This document shows positions 1-7,463 of a DNA stretch of 28,029 bases, piece after piece. A program made the position numbers and the translations under genes. The notes beneath the pieces were generated by a model. It ran no database searches and was not told the origin of the DNA. It saw nothing but the letters and a program-made list of their open reading frames with translations. This stretch comes from JBFWIW01 sp050253535 (GTDB taxonomy: Bacteria > Bacillota > Clostridia > Oscillospirales > Oscillospiraceae): contig JBFWIW010000041.1 in NCBI GenBank assembly GCA_050253535.1, positions 1-28,029 of the forward strand, read 5' to 3'. Within the stretch, counting starts at the first letter, position 1. Every line of letters starts with the position of its first letter.

Positions 1-12
1 ACTTGCACAATA

Positions 13-89
<77 letters not shown>

Positions 90-123
90 ATATAATTAGG
101 CGCAATCTTTTTTATGGCGCCCC

Positions 124-155
124 ATTATACTAACACATTTTCACCGCCGAGTCAA
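124..155 (-). promoter_or_regulatory. Promoter of tRNA-fMet
   Basis: On the minus strand TTGACT (150-155) is followed after 17 nt by TAGTAT (127-132). A perfect TATAAT overlaps it at 124-129 but would need a 20-nt spacer. It lies about 35 nt before the tRNA, between the tRNA and the end of ricT. Confidence 0.65.
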
Positions 156-181
156 GCCGAGTTTTTAATAACTTTTTGACA

Positions 182-1489
182 CTAAGACTGCGGTTTCGAC
201 GGAGCACCTCCGTTTTGCCCGCTGTCAGGTGCTTTCGGACCGCCGTAACGGCGGTGGCGGCTCCTGTTCTTTTTGACCCTGCCGTCGCCGGACGGCTTAC
301 CGTCTGTCTGCTGGAGAGGATTTTCGTTTTTTATGCCGGGTCTGAATTTCGGCCCGAGGTCACCTGTTGACCTGTCGGACTTCGGTGGGGCACCGTTCTC
401 CTGAGGCATAAGCTTCCCGCCGCGCCTGTGGTGCGTATGCGGCCTTTGCTCTGCTTTTGTATCCGGCTTATCTCCGGATTTTACCTCGGGTGCGTTCCCG
501 CCGGCCGAGTCCTGCATAACAGCGGAATACTTATTTGCAGATGGTGATTTAGCCGAAAGCTCCGGCTCAATCTTGGGTGTGGCTTTGAAAGCGGGCCGCT
601 GCGCTTGCTGACGGGTGGTACGCGCGTCCTCCAGCTTACCTTCGGCGCGCGCAGCAAGAAACTCGGCGCGCTTTGCCTTGCCGCCTAAAATCTCCAGATC
701 CTCCGCAGCAAAGGTCTTAAGAGAATTGTCCGCCTGCTCATCAAGCCGCACGCGTACTTCCCCTCGCAGAAGGTTCACGTCGATGACCGTGCCCTTACCG
801 AGTGGCGTCTCTACAAAGGCATCCACCTTCGGAACGTTTTTGACCAGATCCTCATAGGCGTCCTGCTCGTATTTGAGGCAGCACATCAGCCTTCCGCAGG
901 TACCTGATATCTTGGTAGGATTAAGCGAAAGGCCCTGCGTTTTGGCCATTTTTATTGAGACCGGCTGAAAATCGTCCAAAAACTGCGAACAGCAGAATGT
1001 TTTTCCACATATACCAAGCCCGCCGAGCATCCTCGCCTCATCGCGTACGCCGATCTGGCGCAGCTCGATGCGGGTCTTGAATATTGAGGCAAGTTCTTTT
1101 ACCAGCTCGCGGAAATCGACGCGCCCATCTGAAGTGAAGAAAAAAAGGATTTTGTTCCCTTCAAAATTATACTCGACGTCAACAAGCTTCATGTCCAGCT
1201 CGTGCTTTTCAATTTTTTCACGGCATATTTCGAACGCCTCTGCTTCTTTCTTGCGGTTCAACTCAGCACGGGAAATATCCTCGGGCGACGCCGCGCGGAT
1301 GACGGGGCGCAGGGGAGGTATTAGGGACGAATCCTCAACGCCGTGATTCCCCATGACACATTCGGCAAATTCAAGGCCTTTTGAGGTCTCTACGATAACG
1401 TATTCTCCCTTTTCGGCCATCGTCCCAGCAGGATCGAAGTAATATACCTTTCCCTTATTTTTAAAACGTACGCTTATTACCTCTGTCAA
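182..1489 (-). CDS. ricT: RicT/YaaT family protein (PSP1 domain)
   Basis: The 435-residue protein matches the PSP1-domain family, whose Bacillus subtilis member RicT (YaaT) joins RicA and RicF in a complex that carries Fe-S clusters and directs RNase Y-dependent mRNA maturation as well as sporulation and competence. The conserved cysteine clusters are visible: C161, C166 and C167 (GICGKTFCC), then C198, C203 and C204 (GTCGRLMCC). The PSP1 core ends near residue 280. The remaining ~150 residues are a low-complexity, Lys/Arg/Pro/Gly-rich tail that makes the protein much longer than the ~275 residues usual for the family. The start is TTG, chosen because GAGG lies 7 nt upstream. It follows holB by 27 nt, the common Firmicutes order, so the two are probably cotranscribed. 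Its functional partner gene rny is at the other end of this window. Confidence 0.93.
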   Translation of the reverse strand: MTEVISVRFKNKGKVYYFDPAGTMAEKGEYVIVETSKGLEFAECVMGNHGVEDSSLIPPLRPVIRAASPEDISRAELNRKKEAEAFEICREKIEKHELDMKLVDVEYNFEGNKILFFFTSDGRVDFRELVKELASIFKTRIELRQIGVRDEARMLGGLGICGKTFCCSQFLDDFQPVSIKMAKTQGLSLNPTKISGTCGRLMCCLKYEQDAYEDLVKNVPKVDAFVETPLGKGTVIDVNLLRGEVRVRLDEQADNSLKTFAAEDLEILGGKAKRAEFLAARAEGKLEDARTTRQQAQRPAFKATPKIEPELSAKSPSANKYSAVMQDSAGGNAPEVKSGDKPDTKAEQRPHTHHRRGGKLMPQENGAPPKSDRSTGDLGPKFRPGIKNENPLQQTDGKPSGDGRVKKNRSRHRRYGGPKAPDSGQNGGAPSKPQS

Positions 1490-1516
1490 TCTTTTTCCTC
1501 ATTTCCGGTGGGAGCT

Positions 1517-2326
1517 CTATAGGAGCTCGGCCAGCACTAGACCAGTTATATGTCCTGTGCCCACGTTAAAATCAATATATCTTTCCGCTTCTTCAAAAAT
1601 GCGTATGACGCGAATGAGCGTTCCGCAGGTGATAGGCGATTCTCCTCCGGCGTAGTGACCGCGCAGCATGTCCATCGAAAGACGCTTTATCAGGCGGCAG
1701 AAAATTGCAAAGTCGTTTTTGTCCATACGTTCAAGTGAAAACAAAAACTCTGTAAGACCAAGCCTGTTGCCATTTGCCAAAAGCGCCATAAATTCGGCCG
1801 CCCTACCGTCGTCCTCATCGATGTTTACTCTGGAGGGGGGGAGCAGACTGAACTCCACGCAGCGTGAACGCACGGTGGGCAGGAGCCCGGCCGGATTTTC
1901 GGCGGTCAGGATAAATGCGGCATGAGAGGGCGGTTCCTCCAACAGCTTGAGAATGGCGTTCTGCGCGCTGATGCCCATGTTGTCTGCCTCATATATGATA
2001 TAAACTTTTTTGGCTGCCTCGTTTGGGACTACGGCGGCATCTGCGCGCACCTCGCGCATCTGTCCCACGGTTATCTCTTTCTTATCTTTTTCACGCGTTA
2101 CACAGCGTATGTCGGGGTGTATCCCCGCAAAGGCTTTGCGGCAGTGGCTGCAGGTTTTGCAGGGCTTGTCTTTATCACAAGAGCAGACAATGGCGGCGGC
2201 AAGTGTTTCTGCGAGTCCCTTTTTGCCGGAACCCGGTGGCCCCGAGATGATATATGCGTGCGAGAGGCTGCCGCTTTTCATCTGTCGCCCCAGCATATCG
2301 GGAATGTTCAGTTTTAAAGTATCCAT
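1517..2326 (-). CDS. holB: DNA polymerase III subunit delta'
   Basis: This ~269-residue protein is a AAA+ clamp-loader subunit, which helps load the beta sliding clamp at replication forks. Seen in the sequence: SHAYIISGPPGSGKK (Walker A), a four-cysteine zinc module of the DnaX/delta' type (CSCDKDKPCKTCSHC), NAILKLLEEPP, and TVRSRC (SRC arginine-finger motif). The frame is open further upstream, but I start at the ATG at 2326 (MDTLKLN), because GAGAGG lies just before it and a longer start would run into the DUF1846 gene. The 79-bp gap upstream holds a TATAAT-like -10 (2358-2363) with a poor -35, so an internal promoter is possible. It is shorter than the ~330 residues of many delta' proteins, mainly in the C-terminal collar domain. 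Confidence 0.92.
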   Translation of the reverse strand: MDTLKLNIPDMLGRQMKSGSLSHAYIISGPPGSGKKGLAETLAAAIVCSCDKDKPCKTCSHCRKAFAGIHPDIRCVTREKDKKEITVGQMREVRADAAVVPNEAAKKVYIIYEADNMGISAQNAILKLLEEPPSHAAFILTAENPAGLLPTVRSRCVEFSLLPPSRVNIDEDDGRAAEFMALLANGNRLGLTEFLFSLERMDKNDFAIFCRLIKRLSMDMLRGHYAGGESPITCGTLIRVIRIFEEAERYIDFNVGTGHITGLVLAELL

Positions 2327-2405
2327 AGGCCTCTCACCATAAACCACATTATTTATGATTATACATCTTTTTATGTGAATTTGCGAGGAATATTTGAGAA
2401 AAGTA

Positions 2406-3890
2406 TTATTTATGATACAGTTTTTTGCTCTGATAGACGGGCTCGCAGGTGAGGTTAATGCCAAGTTTTTTCATGACGCTTACATCGACCTCCGAGAGAA
2501 TGACGGTGGAATGCGCCTCGCACCCGCGCAGGTTTGCGAGCTGCTGCATGGCAGTTTCCGCTGCACTCTCGGTTGCGGCGGAGACGGAGAGCGCAACCAG
2601 GACCTCGTCCGTATGAAGACGCGGGTTGTGATTCCCAAGGTGGTTTACCTTGAGGTCCTGTATAGGCTCTATGACACGCGGGGAAATGAGATGTGTTTCG
2701 TCGTCTATACCTCCGAGAACCTTTAAGGCGTTTAACAGCATGGCCGAAGTCGCACCCAGAAGATTTGAGGTCTTGCCGGTTATTATACGGCCGTCATTGA
2801 GTTCAATAGCAGCTGCAGGCTCACCGGTGTCGGCAGCCTTTTTGAGCGCCGCGGCCGAAACGTGCCTGTACTCAGAAGTTATGCCTGCCATTTTCATGAG
2901 GAGCTTAATTTTAACAACGTCGTTGCCGTCGGAGAGGCCCTTCCTGCGGTCGCACATCGCAGCGTAAAACCGGCGCACTATCTCAGCAAGGGAAGCGCTC
3001 CTCACAGCGGCGTCATCAACTATACAGCTACCCGCCATATTGACGCCCATATCCGTAGGGGACTTGTACGGGCAGGAGCCGGATATCTGCTCAAATATCG
3101 CGGAGAGGACGGGGAAAATGTCCACGTCGCGGTTATAGTTTATAGAGAGCTTGCCATAAGCCTCCATATGGAAGGGATCAATCATGTTGACGTCGTTGAG
3201 GTCGGCTGTTGCCGCCTCATAGGCAATATTAACAGGGTGCTTCAGCGGTAGATTCCATATGGGGAAGGTCTCAAATTTGGCGTAGCCGGCGGATATGCCG
3301 CGCTTGTGGTCGTGATAGAGCTGGCTGAGACAGGTTGCCATCTTGCCGCTTCCGGGTCCCGGAGCGGTTACCACGATGAGGGAACGCGTCGTTTTAATAT
3401 AATCATTTTTTCCGTAACCATCATCGCTGACGATGATATCTATGTCGGAAGGGTAACCCTTAATCGGGTAGTGGCGGTAGACGGTGAGACCGAGGGTCTC
3501 GAGCCTTTTCTGGAAAGCCTCTGCAGCCGGCTGCGCACCGTATTGCGTCAAAACGACGCTCCCGACGTAAAGGCCGAATCCGCGGAAAGCATCTATGAGC
3601 CGCAGGACATCGAGGTCGTAGGTAATGCCGAGGTCGCCGCGAACCTTATTTTTCTCAATATCGGATGCGTTTATTGAGATAACTATCTCCGCCTGGTCGC
3701 TGAGTTCCATAAGCATCTTTATTTTGCTGTCGGGCCTGAAGCCCGGCAGTACGCGCGAGGCGTGGAAGTCGTCGAAGAGCTTGCCACCAAACTCAAGGTA
3801 GAGCTTACCGCCGAACATTGCGATACGCGCTCTTATATGTTCCGATTGCAGCTTAAGATATTTTTCGTTGTCAAAACCCAATCTGTTCAT
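2406..3890 (-). CDS. DUF1846 family protein
   Basis: A 494-residue protein of the DUF1846 (UPF0371) family, conserved along its whole length. The N-terminal signature FDNEKYLKLQSEHIRARI with KLYLEFGGKLFDDFHASRVLPGF is typical. A glycine-rich nucleotide-binding-like loop (VVTAPGPGSGKMATCLSQLYHD) and many conserved polar patches (RGDLGITYD, NHNPRLHTDEVL) are present. The biochemical function is not established, and I do not assign one. The start is the ATG at 3890 (MNRLGFD), with GGAGGG 6-7 nt upstream. The frame extends 15 codons further, but that extension contains the ribosome binding site. A good promoter precedes it, and it may head a DUF1846-holB-ricT transcript. Confidence 0.9.
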   Translation of the reverse strand: MNRLGFDNEKYLKLQSEHIRARIAMFGGKLYLEFGGKLFDDFHASRVLPGFRPDSKIKMLMELSDQAEIVISINASDIEKNKVRGDLGITYDLDVLRLIDAFRGFGLYVGSVVLTQYGAQPAAEAFQKRLETLGLTVYRHYPIKGYPSDIDIIVSDDGYGKNDYIKTTRSLIVVTAPGPGSGKMATCLSQLYHDHKRGISAGYAKFETFPIWNLPLKHPVNIAYEAATADLNDVNMIDPFHMEAYGKLSINYNRDVDIFPVLSAIFEQISGSCPYKSPTDMGVNMAGSCIVDDAAVRSASLAEIVRRFYAAMCDRRKGLSDGNDVVKIKLLMKMAGITSEYRHVSAAALKKAADTGEPAAAIELNDGRIITGKTSNLLGATSAMLLNALKVLGGIDDETHLISPRVIEPIQDLKVNHLGNHNPRLHTDEVLVALSVSAATESAAETAMQQLANLRGCEAHSTVILSEVDVSVMKKLGINLTCEPVYQSKKLYHK

Positions 3891-3944
3891 TTTGTCCCTC
3901 CGTGATTCCAAAAACGTGTGGTGGACACCAAACACATATAAGAT

Positions 3945-3972
3945 ATTTTATCTTATTTTTCAACATCGTCAA
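3945..3972 (-). promoter_or_regulatory. Promoter of the DUF1846 gene
   Basis: Minus-strand TTGACG (3967-3972), a 16-nt spacer and TAAAAT (3945-3950), placed about 50 nt upstream of the start codon. Confidence 0.7.
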
Positions 3973-4046
3973 TAGACAGATGGGATTATCGCGAAAAAAA
4001 GAGATTTTCGGCGCTTAAGTAAAAAAACGGGTAAAAAGCGGTACTC

Positions 4047-4075
4047 TTGCATGAGCCATCCCTCTATGGTAAAAT
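4047..4075 (+). promoter_or_regulatory. Promoter of the SGNH hydrolase gene
   Basis: TTGCAT (4047-4052), a 17-nt spacer and TAAAAT (4070-4075), about 70 nt before the start codon. The -35 is only a 4/6 match. Confidence 0.55.
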
Positions 4076-4147
4076 ATTACTCGCGAAAGTTCTCTCTCCG
4101 GCAAAAAATATGCGCTCCGGTTTCGGAACGCCGAAAGGAAGGATAAT

Positions 4148-4792
4148 ATGAAGAACATTCTCTGTTACGGCGATTCAAACACCTGGGGATGGATTCCCGG
4201 AAAACCGGACTGCCGCCATCCTTATGAAAAACGCTGGACAGGCATTCTGCAGAAAAAACTCGGCGAAGACTATCGCGTCATTGAGGCTGGATTAAACGGC
4301 CGCACGACTGTTTTTGAAGACCCCGTAACCCCGAACAGGAACGGCAGAGCAACCCTGAACTGTACGCTCGAAATGCAGCGCCCGTTCGACCTTGTAGTCG
4401 TCATGCTCGGTACCAACGATACGAAGATACGCTTCACGGCGACCCCCCGGGATATTACGAACGGCCTTGCCGAAATTATAAAAGGCATTAGGGCGTATCC
4501 GTGCGGAAATGTCCCACCGCAGCCGCCCGAGATACTTATCCTCGCGCCGATGCCGATCCGGGACTGCATAATGCAGCTGCCGATGGGCGAGACGTTCGCC
4601 GAGAGTGCTATTGCAAAGTCCGAGGTTTTGGCCGGTTATTACAAAGTTCAGGCCTCTGAGATGGGCTGTCATTTTGCCGACGCCTCCAAATGGGGAAAGG
4701 TCAGTGACACCGACGGCATACATATGACCGAGGAGACCCACGCGAGATTCGCCGACGGAATATATGCCGAGATAAAAAAAATTTTAGGCTAG
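4148..4792 (+). CDS. SGNH/GDSL family arylesterase or acyltransferase
   Basis: A 214-residue cytoplasmic enzyme (no signal peptide) of the SGNH hydrolase superfamily, closest in pattern to the small arylesterase/acyltransferase group typified by the Mycobacterium smegmatis enzyme MsAcT. Visible blocks are GDSNTWGW with nucleophile S10, VIEAGLNGRTT with the oxyanion glycine, LGTNDTK with N90, and DGIHMTEETH with the catalytic D189 and H192. The extra conserved GLNGRTTVFEDP segment is typical of that group. Start: ATG with AAAGGAAGG 5 nt upstream. It is a single gene with its own promoter and a shared terminator with the convergent flavoprotein gene. The natural ester or acyl substrate cannot be told from the sequence. 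Confidence 0.9.
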   Translation: MKNILCYGDSNTWGWIPGKPDCRHPYEKRWTGILQKKLGEDYRVIEAGLNGRTTVFEDPVTPNRNGRATLNCTLEMQRPFDLVVVMLGTNDTKIRFTATPRDITNGLAEIIKGIRAYPCGNVPPQPPEILILAPMPIRDCIMQLPMGETFAESAIAKSEVLAGYYKVQASEMGCHFADASKWGKVSDTDGIHMTEETHARFADGIYAEIKKILG

Positions 4793-4800
4793 TCGAATAA

Positions 4801-4834
4801 AATGCGGCGCGGATTTATCTGTCCGAGCCGCATT
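4801..4834. terminator. Bidirectional terminator between convergent genes
   Basis: AATGCGGC (4801-4808) pairs with GCCGCATT (4827-4834), and an inner CGGA/TCCG pair closes the loop. It lies between the stop of the esterase gene (+) and the stop of the flavoprotein gene (-). The flanks are A/T-rich on both sides, so it can serve both directions. Confidence 0.75.
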
Positions 4835-4839
4835 TGCAT

Positions 4840-5445
4840 TTATTCGATTTTCTCAAAGTCGGAGGCCGGGTGTTTGCATATGGGGCAGATAAAATCCGGC
4901 GGAAGCACCTCACCCTCATAAATGTATCCGCAAATCTTGCACCGCCAGCCTTTTTTGGAAGTGGGCTGCGGTGCGGGCTTAATATTTTTAAAATAGTACG
5001 AATATGTGAGCGATTCATCGGACGTGAGCGCCTCCGCCTCTGTCACGTCGGCGAGAAAGAGCGTGTGGGTGCCGAGATCGGTGGCAGTGACCACATTGCC
5101 GGATATAAAGGCGTTTGTATATCGCGGTAAGTACAGCAGGCCGTTTTCGCTCCTTTTTTCATTTTCACAGCTTTCAAACTTGTCCGTACTGCGTCCGGAC
5201 TGATAGCCAAAGTGCCGGAATACCTTAAACGGGGTCTCCTCCGTGAGGCATGAGACATTGAATTTCCCGGAACTTACTATCATATCATGAGTAAAGTTCA
5301 GTTTGCTCACCGCTATCGTTATTCGGTTGGGACTGATCGTCACCTGTGAGGCGGTATTGATTATACAGCCGTTGTCTTTTTCGCCGTCTCTGGCTGTGAG
5401 CACATAAAGGCCATAGCTTATCTTTGTCATTGGGTCAACTGACAT
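4840..5445 (-). CDS. hrb: Flavin reductase-rubredoxin fusion (high-molecular-weight rubredoxin type)
   Basis: The 201-residue protein joins an FMN-binding split-barrel flavin reductase domain (about residues 1-155) to a C-terminal rubredoxin-like domain (about 165-201) with CKICGY and CPICKHP as the four iron ligands. This matches the Hrb proteins of acetogens such as Moorella, which pass electrons from NADH to flavodiiron proteins or rubrerythrins in oxygen and peroxide defence. The rubredoxin module is only ~36 residues, shorter than a classical ~53-residue rubredoxin and more like the rubrerythrin version. ATG at 5445 is preceded by AAAGGAGGAG. Its perfect-looking promoter diverges from that of the hydroxyacid dehydrogenase cluster. 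No flavodiiron partner is in the window. Confidence 0.88.
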   Translation of the reverse strand: MSVDPMTKISYGLYVLTARDGEKDNGCIINTASQVTISPNRITIAVSKLNFTHDMIVSSGKFNVSCLTEETPFKVFRHFGYQSGRSTDKFESCENEKRSENGLLYLPRYTNAFISGNVVTATDLGTHTLFLADVTEAEALTSDESLTYSYYFKNIKPAPQPTSKKGWRCKICGYIYEGEVLPPDFICPICKHPASDFEKIE

Positions 5446-5490
5446 ATTTCTCCTCCTTTCGAGTGGAGACAGGTATAAAATTACATAATT

Positions 5491-5518
5491 ATTATACTAT
5501 TACCGGGGACTCTGTCAA
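5491..5518 (-). promoter_or_regulatory. Promoter of the flavin reductase-rubredoxin gene
   Basis: Consensus TTGACA (5513-5518), 16-nt spacer and consensus TATAAT (5491-5496) on the minus strand. Confidence 0.85.
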
Positions 5519-5541
5519 TAGCTCCGGCTGATCTCCGTTTA

Positions 5542-5570
5542 TTGACAACGGAAAGGCCCGGTGATATAGT
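5542..5570 (+). promoter_or_regulatory. Promoter of the hydroxyacid dehydrogenase cluster
   Basis: Consensus TTGACA (5542-5547), 17-nt spacer and TATAGT (5565-5570). It diverges from the flavoprotein promoter, with only 23 bp between the two -35 boxes. The leader is about 50 nt. Confidence 0.82.
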
Positions 5571-5628
5571 CGATATTATTAAAAGTGTGTGCCGAATGGC
5601 GCGCGTTGTTATAAGGAAGGGACAAGTT

Positions 5629-6579
5629 ATGGCACTAAAAGTTGTGATACCTCAGGATATAACCGAGGCCGGAAAGAACTATTTAAAGGAACGCGGATAT
5701 GAGGTTGTAATCGGCACCGGCAGCAATGATATCGAGGTACTGAAAAAAGAGGTGGCCGGCGCTGACGGGCTCCTTGTGCGCACGGCACCTTATCCCGCGG
5801 AGGTTTTGGCCGCCGCCAAAAATGTAAAGGTAGTCGGACGCCACGGTGTAGGCGTAAATAACATAGACCTTAAATACTGCAGGGAGCACGGCATCGTCGT
5901 CACCTTCGCGCCGGAGTCTAACGGCATCTCCGTTGCGGAGCACACCATCGGCATGATGGTCGCCGCCGCCCATAATTTTGCCCGGTTTGACAAGGGAGTC
6001 CGCGATGGCGAATGGGGCTTCCGAAACACCTATAAGGGACTGGACCTCCAGGGTAAGACTCTGGGTCTTATTGGTACCGGCCGTATTGGACAGAAAGTTG
6101 CGCACATGGCCTCCGCCGCTTTCGGAATGAAGGTTATCGGGTACGACGCCTATGTACCCGCCGACAAATTTCCTGAGGGTATAGAATTCCGTGCGGATAT
6201 TGACGACGTATTCCGTGAGGCGGATTTCATCTCCCTGCACGTCCCCGCGACAAAAGAGACGACGGATCTCATCTGCAAAAGGACTCTCGGCCTCATGAAA
6301 AAGACAGCAATAGTGATAAACTGCGCAAGGGGCGAGGTGGTCGACCTTGACGCGCTGTTCGAGGCGCTCAGAGACGGCGTCATTTTCGGCGCGGCACTGG
6401 ACGTTTTCAAGGAAGAGCCCCCCGAAAAGCACCCGATATTCGGCATGGCGAACGTCCTTGTCACCCCGCACTCCGCGGCGCTCACCGCCGAGGCGATGGA
6501 CAGGATGGGCCTTCATGCGGCGATGGGTATTGATTCAGTTCTCTCGGGCAAAGCCCCCAAATGGCCGGTAAAACTATAA
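5629..6579 (+). CDS. D-2-hydroxyacid dehydrogenase (phosphoglycerate dehydrogenase-like)
   Basis: A 316-residue NAD-dependent D-isomer-specific 2-hydroxyacid dehydrogenase, oxidising a 2-hydroxy acid or reducing a 2-oxo acid. The Rossmann motif is G139-x-G141-x-x-G144 (LGLIGTGRIGQ). The catalytic set is R234 (NCARGEVVD), a glutamate in KEEPPEKHP, and H281 (TPHSAALT). The length matches short PGDH-like enzymes without an ACT domain, so it is probably not the feedback-regulated serine pathway enzyme. Start: ATG at 5629 with AAGGAAGGGA upstream; the frame extends to 5542, but that region is the promoter. It is followed 27 nt later by an HpcH/HpaI aldolase, which suggests a shared pathway for a hydroxy or oxo acid. 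The substrate is not resolved. Confidence 0.9.
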   Translation: MALKVVIPQDITEAGKNYLKERGYEVVIGTGSNDIEVLKKEVAGADGLLVRTAPYPAEVLAAAKNVKVVGRHGVGVNNIDLKYCREHGIVVTFAPESNGISVAEHTIGMMVAAAHNFARFDKGVRDGEWGFRNTYKGLDLQGKTLGLIGTGRIGQKVAHMASAAFGMKVIGYDAYVPADKFPEGIEFRADIDDVFREADFISLHVPATKETTDLICKRTLGLMKKTAIVINCARGEVVDLDALFEALRDGVIFGAALDVFKEEPPEKHPIFGMANVLVTPHSAALTAEAMDRMGLHAAMGIDSVLSGKAPKWPVKL

Positions 6580-6606
6580 AAAATTTAAAGGAGCTAAAGT
6601 ACAATT

Positions 6607-7404
6607 ATGAACTATAACAAGCTCAGATACCTCCTCGACAGCGATCTCCCCTCCACCTCCACGCGCCTCTGGAGCGCATGGCCGTTCTATACTGAGGTCG
6701 TCGGTTCCACACACAATTTTGATTATATAGAGTATGTCGCGGAATACTCCCCGATGGAGCAGCCGGATCTTGAGAACATCGCCCGTGCAGCGGAGCTCCA
6801 CGAGATGGGCACCATGATAAAGGTCGATTTTTTTAACCGCGGCTACGTCGCGCAGAAAGCCATTGCCTCCGGCTTCCAGTCCATTATGTTCACCGACTGC
6901 CGCAATGCCGAGCAGGTGCGCGAGACAGTCCAGATGGTCAAGCCCGAGACCCCGGAATACGGCGGATATTTCGGCTATCCGAACCGTCGCTTCATAGGGA
7001 CTCAGCCGCACATCCCGCAGATGGACCATGCCAAGAGGCTCAGCGAGATCGTTCTTTGCTTCATGATTGAAAAAGCCGCTGCCGTCGACAATATCGAGGC
7101 TATCTGCTCGGTTCCCGGTGTCGATATGATCCAGTTCGGCCCCTCGGATTACAGCATGAGCCGCGGCTGGAACCGCAACGACCATATTGAAGACTGCAAA
7201 GCCGCTGAACGCCACTGCATTGAGGTTGCCCTGGCCCACGGTGTACAGCCCAGGTGTGAAATTCGTTCTCTCGATGCCGCACAGTATTATATTGACCTCG
7301 GCGTAAAGCACTTCAGCCTCGGCGACCAGCTCGCCATCCTGAATAATTTCTGGACAAAAGACGGCGCGAAGATGCGTGAAATTGCGGAAGGACTCAAAAA
7401 ATAA
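6607..7404 (+). CDS. HpcH/HpaI family aldolase
   Basis: A 265-residue TIM-barrel protein of the HpcH/HpaI aldolase/citrate lyase family, whose members split or form 4-hydroxy-2-oxoacids with a divalent metal. The family signature is seen in IEKAAAVDNIEAICSVPGVDMIQFGPSDYSMSRG, equivalent to the enidEIaavpGvDvlfiGpnDLs block. An upstream IKVDFFNRGYVAQKAIASGF block matches the barrel core. The segment VGSTHNFDYIEYVAEYSPME corresponds to the substrate end. AAAGGAG precedes the ATG at a long spacing (13 nt), so translation may be modest. Its place between a hydroxyacid dehydrogenase and a DUF362 protein suggests the aldol product or substrate is shared with the dehydrogenase. The exact substrate is unknown. 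Confidence 0.87.
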   Translation: MNYNKLRYLLDSDLPSTSTRLWSAWPFYTEVVGSTHNFDYIEYVAEYSPMEQPDLENIARAAELHEMGTMIKVDFFNRGYVAQKAIASGFQSIMFTDCRNAEQVRETVQMVKPETPEYGGYFGYPNRRFIGTQPHIPQMDHAKRLSEIVLCFMIEKAAAVDNIEAICSVPGVDMIQFGPSDYSMSRGWNRNDHIEDCKAAERHCIEVALAHGVQPRCEIRSLDAAQYYIDLGVKHFSLGDQLAILNNFWTKDGAKMREIAEGLKK

Positions 7405-7417
7405 TTGGCTGCATGTC

Positions 7418-7448
7418 GGGGGCGGGAGCTTATGCCCGCCCCCTTTTT
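7418..7448 (+). terminator. Intercistronic rho-independent terminator
   Basis: A perfect 9-bp stem, GGGGGCGGG (7418-7426) with CCCGCCCCC (7435-7443), an 8-nt loop and TTTTT (7444-7448). It sits between the aldolase stop and the DUF362 start, 16 nt before the latter, so it should lower expression of the third gene relative to the first two. Confidence 0.9.
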
Positions 7449-7463
7449 ATAGAGAGGCGCGTT

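Noticed and set aside
5683..6516. 277-codon antisense frame opposite the hydroxyacid dehydrogenase
   Set aside because: The plus-strand gene has full family motifs and a promoter; the antisense frame has none.
6574..7311. 245-codon antisense frame opposite the HpcH/HpaI aldolase
   Set aside because: No ribosome binding site or recognisable motifs; the sense gene is well supported.
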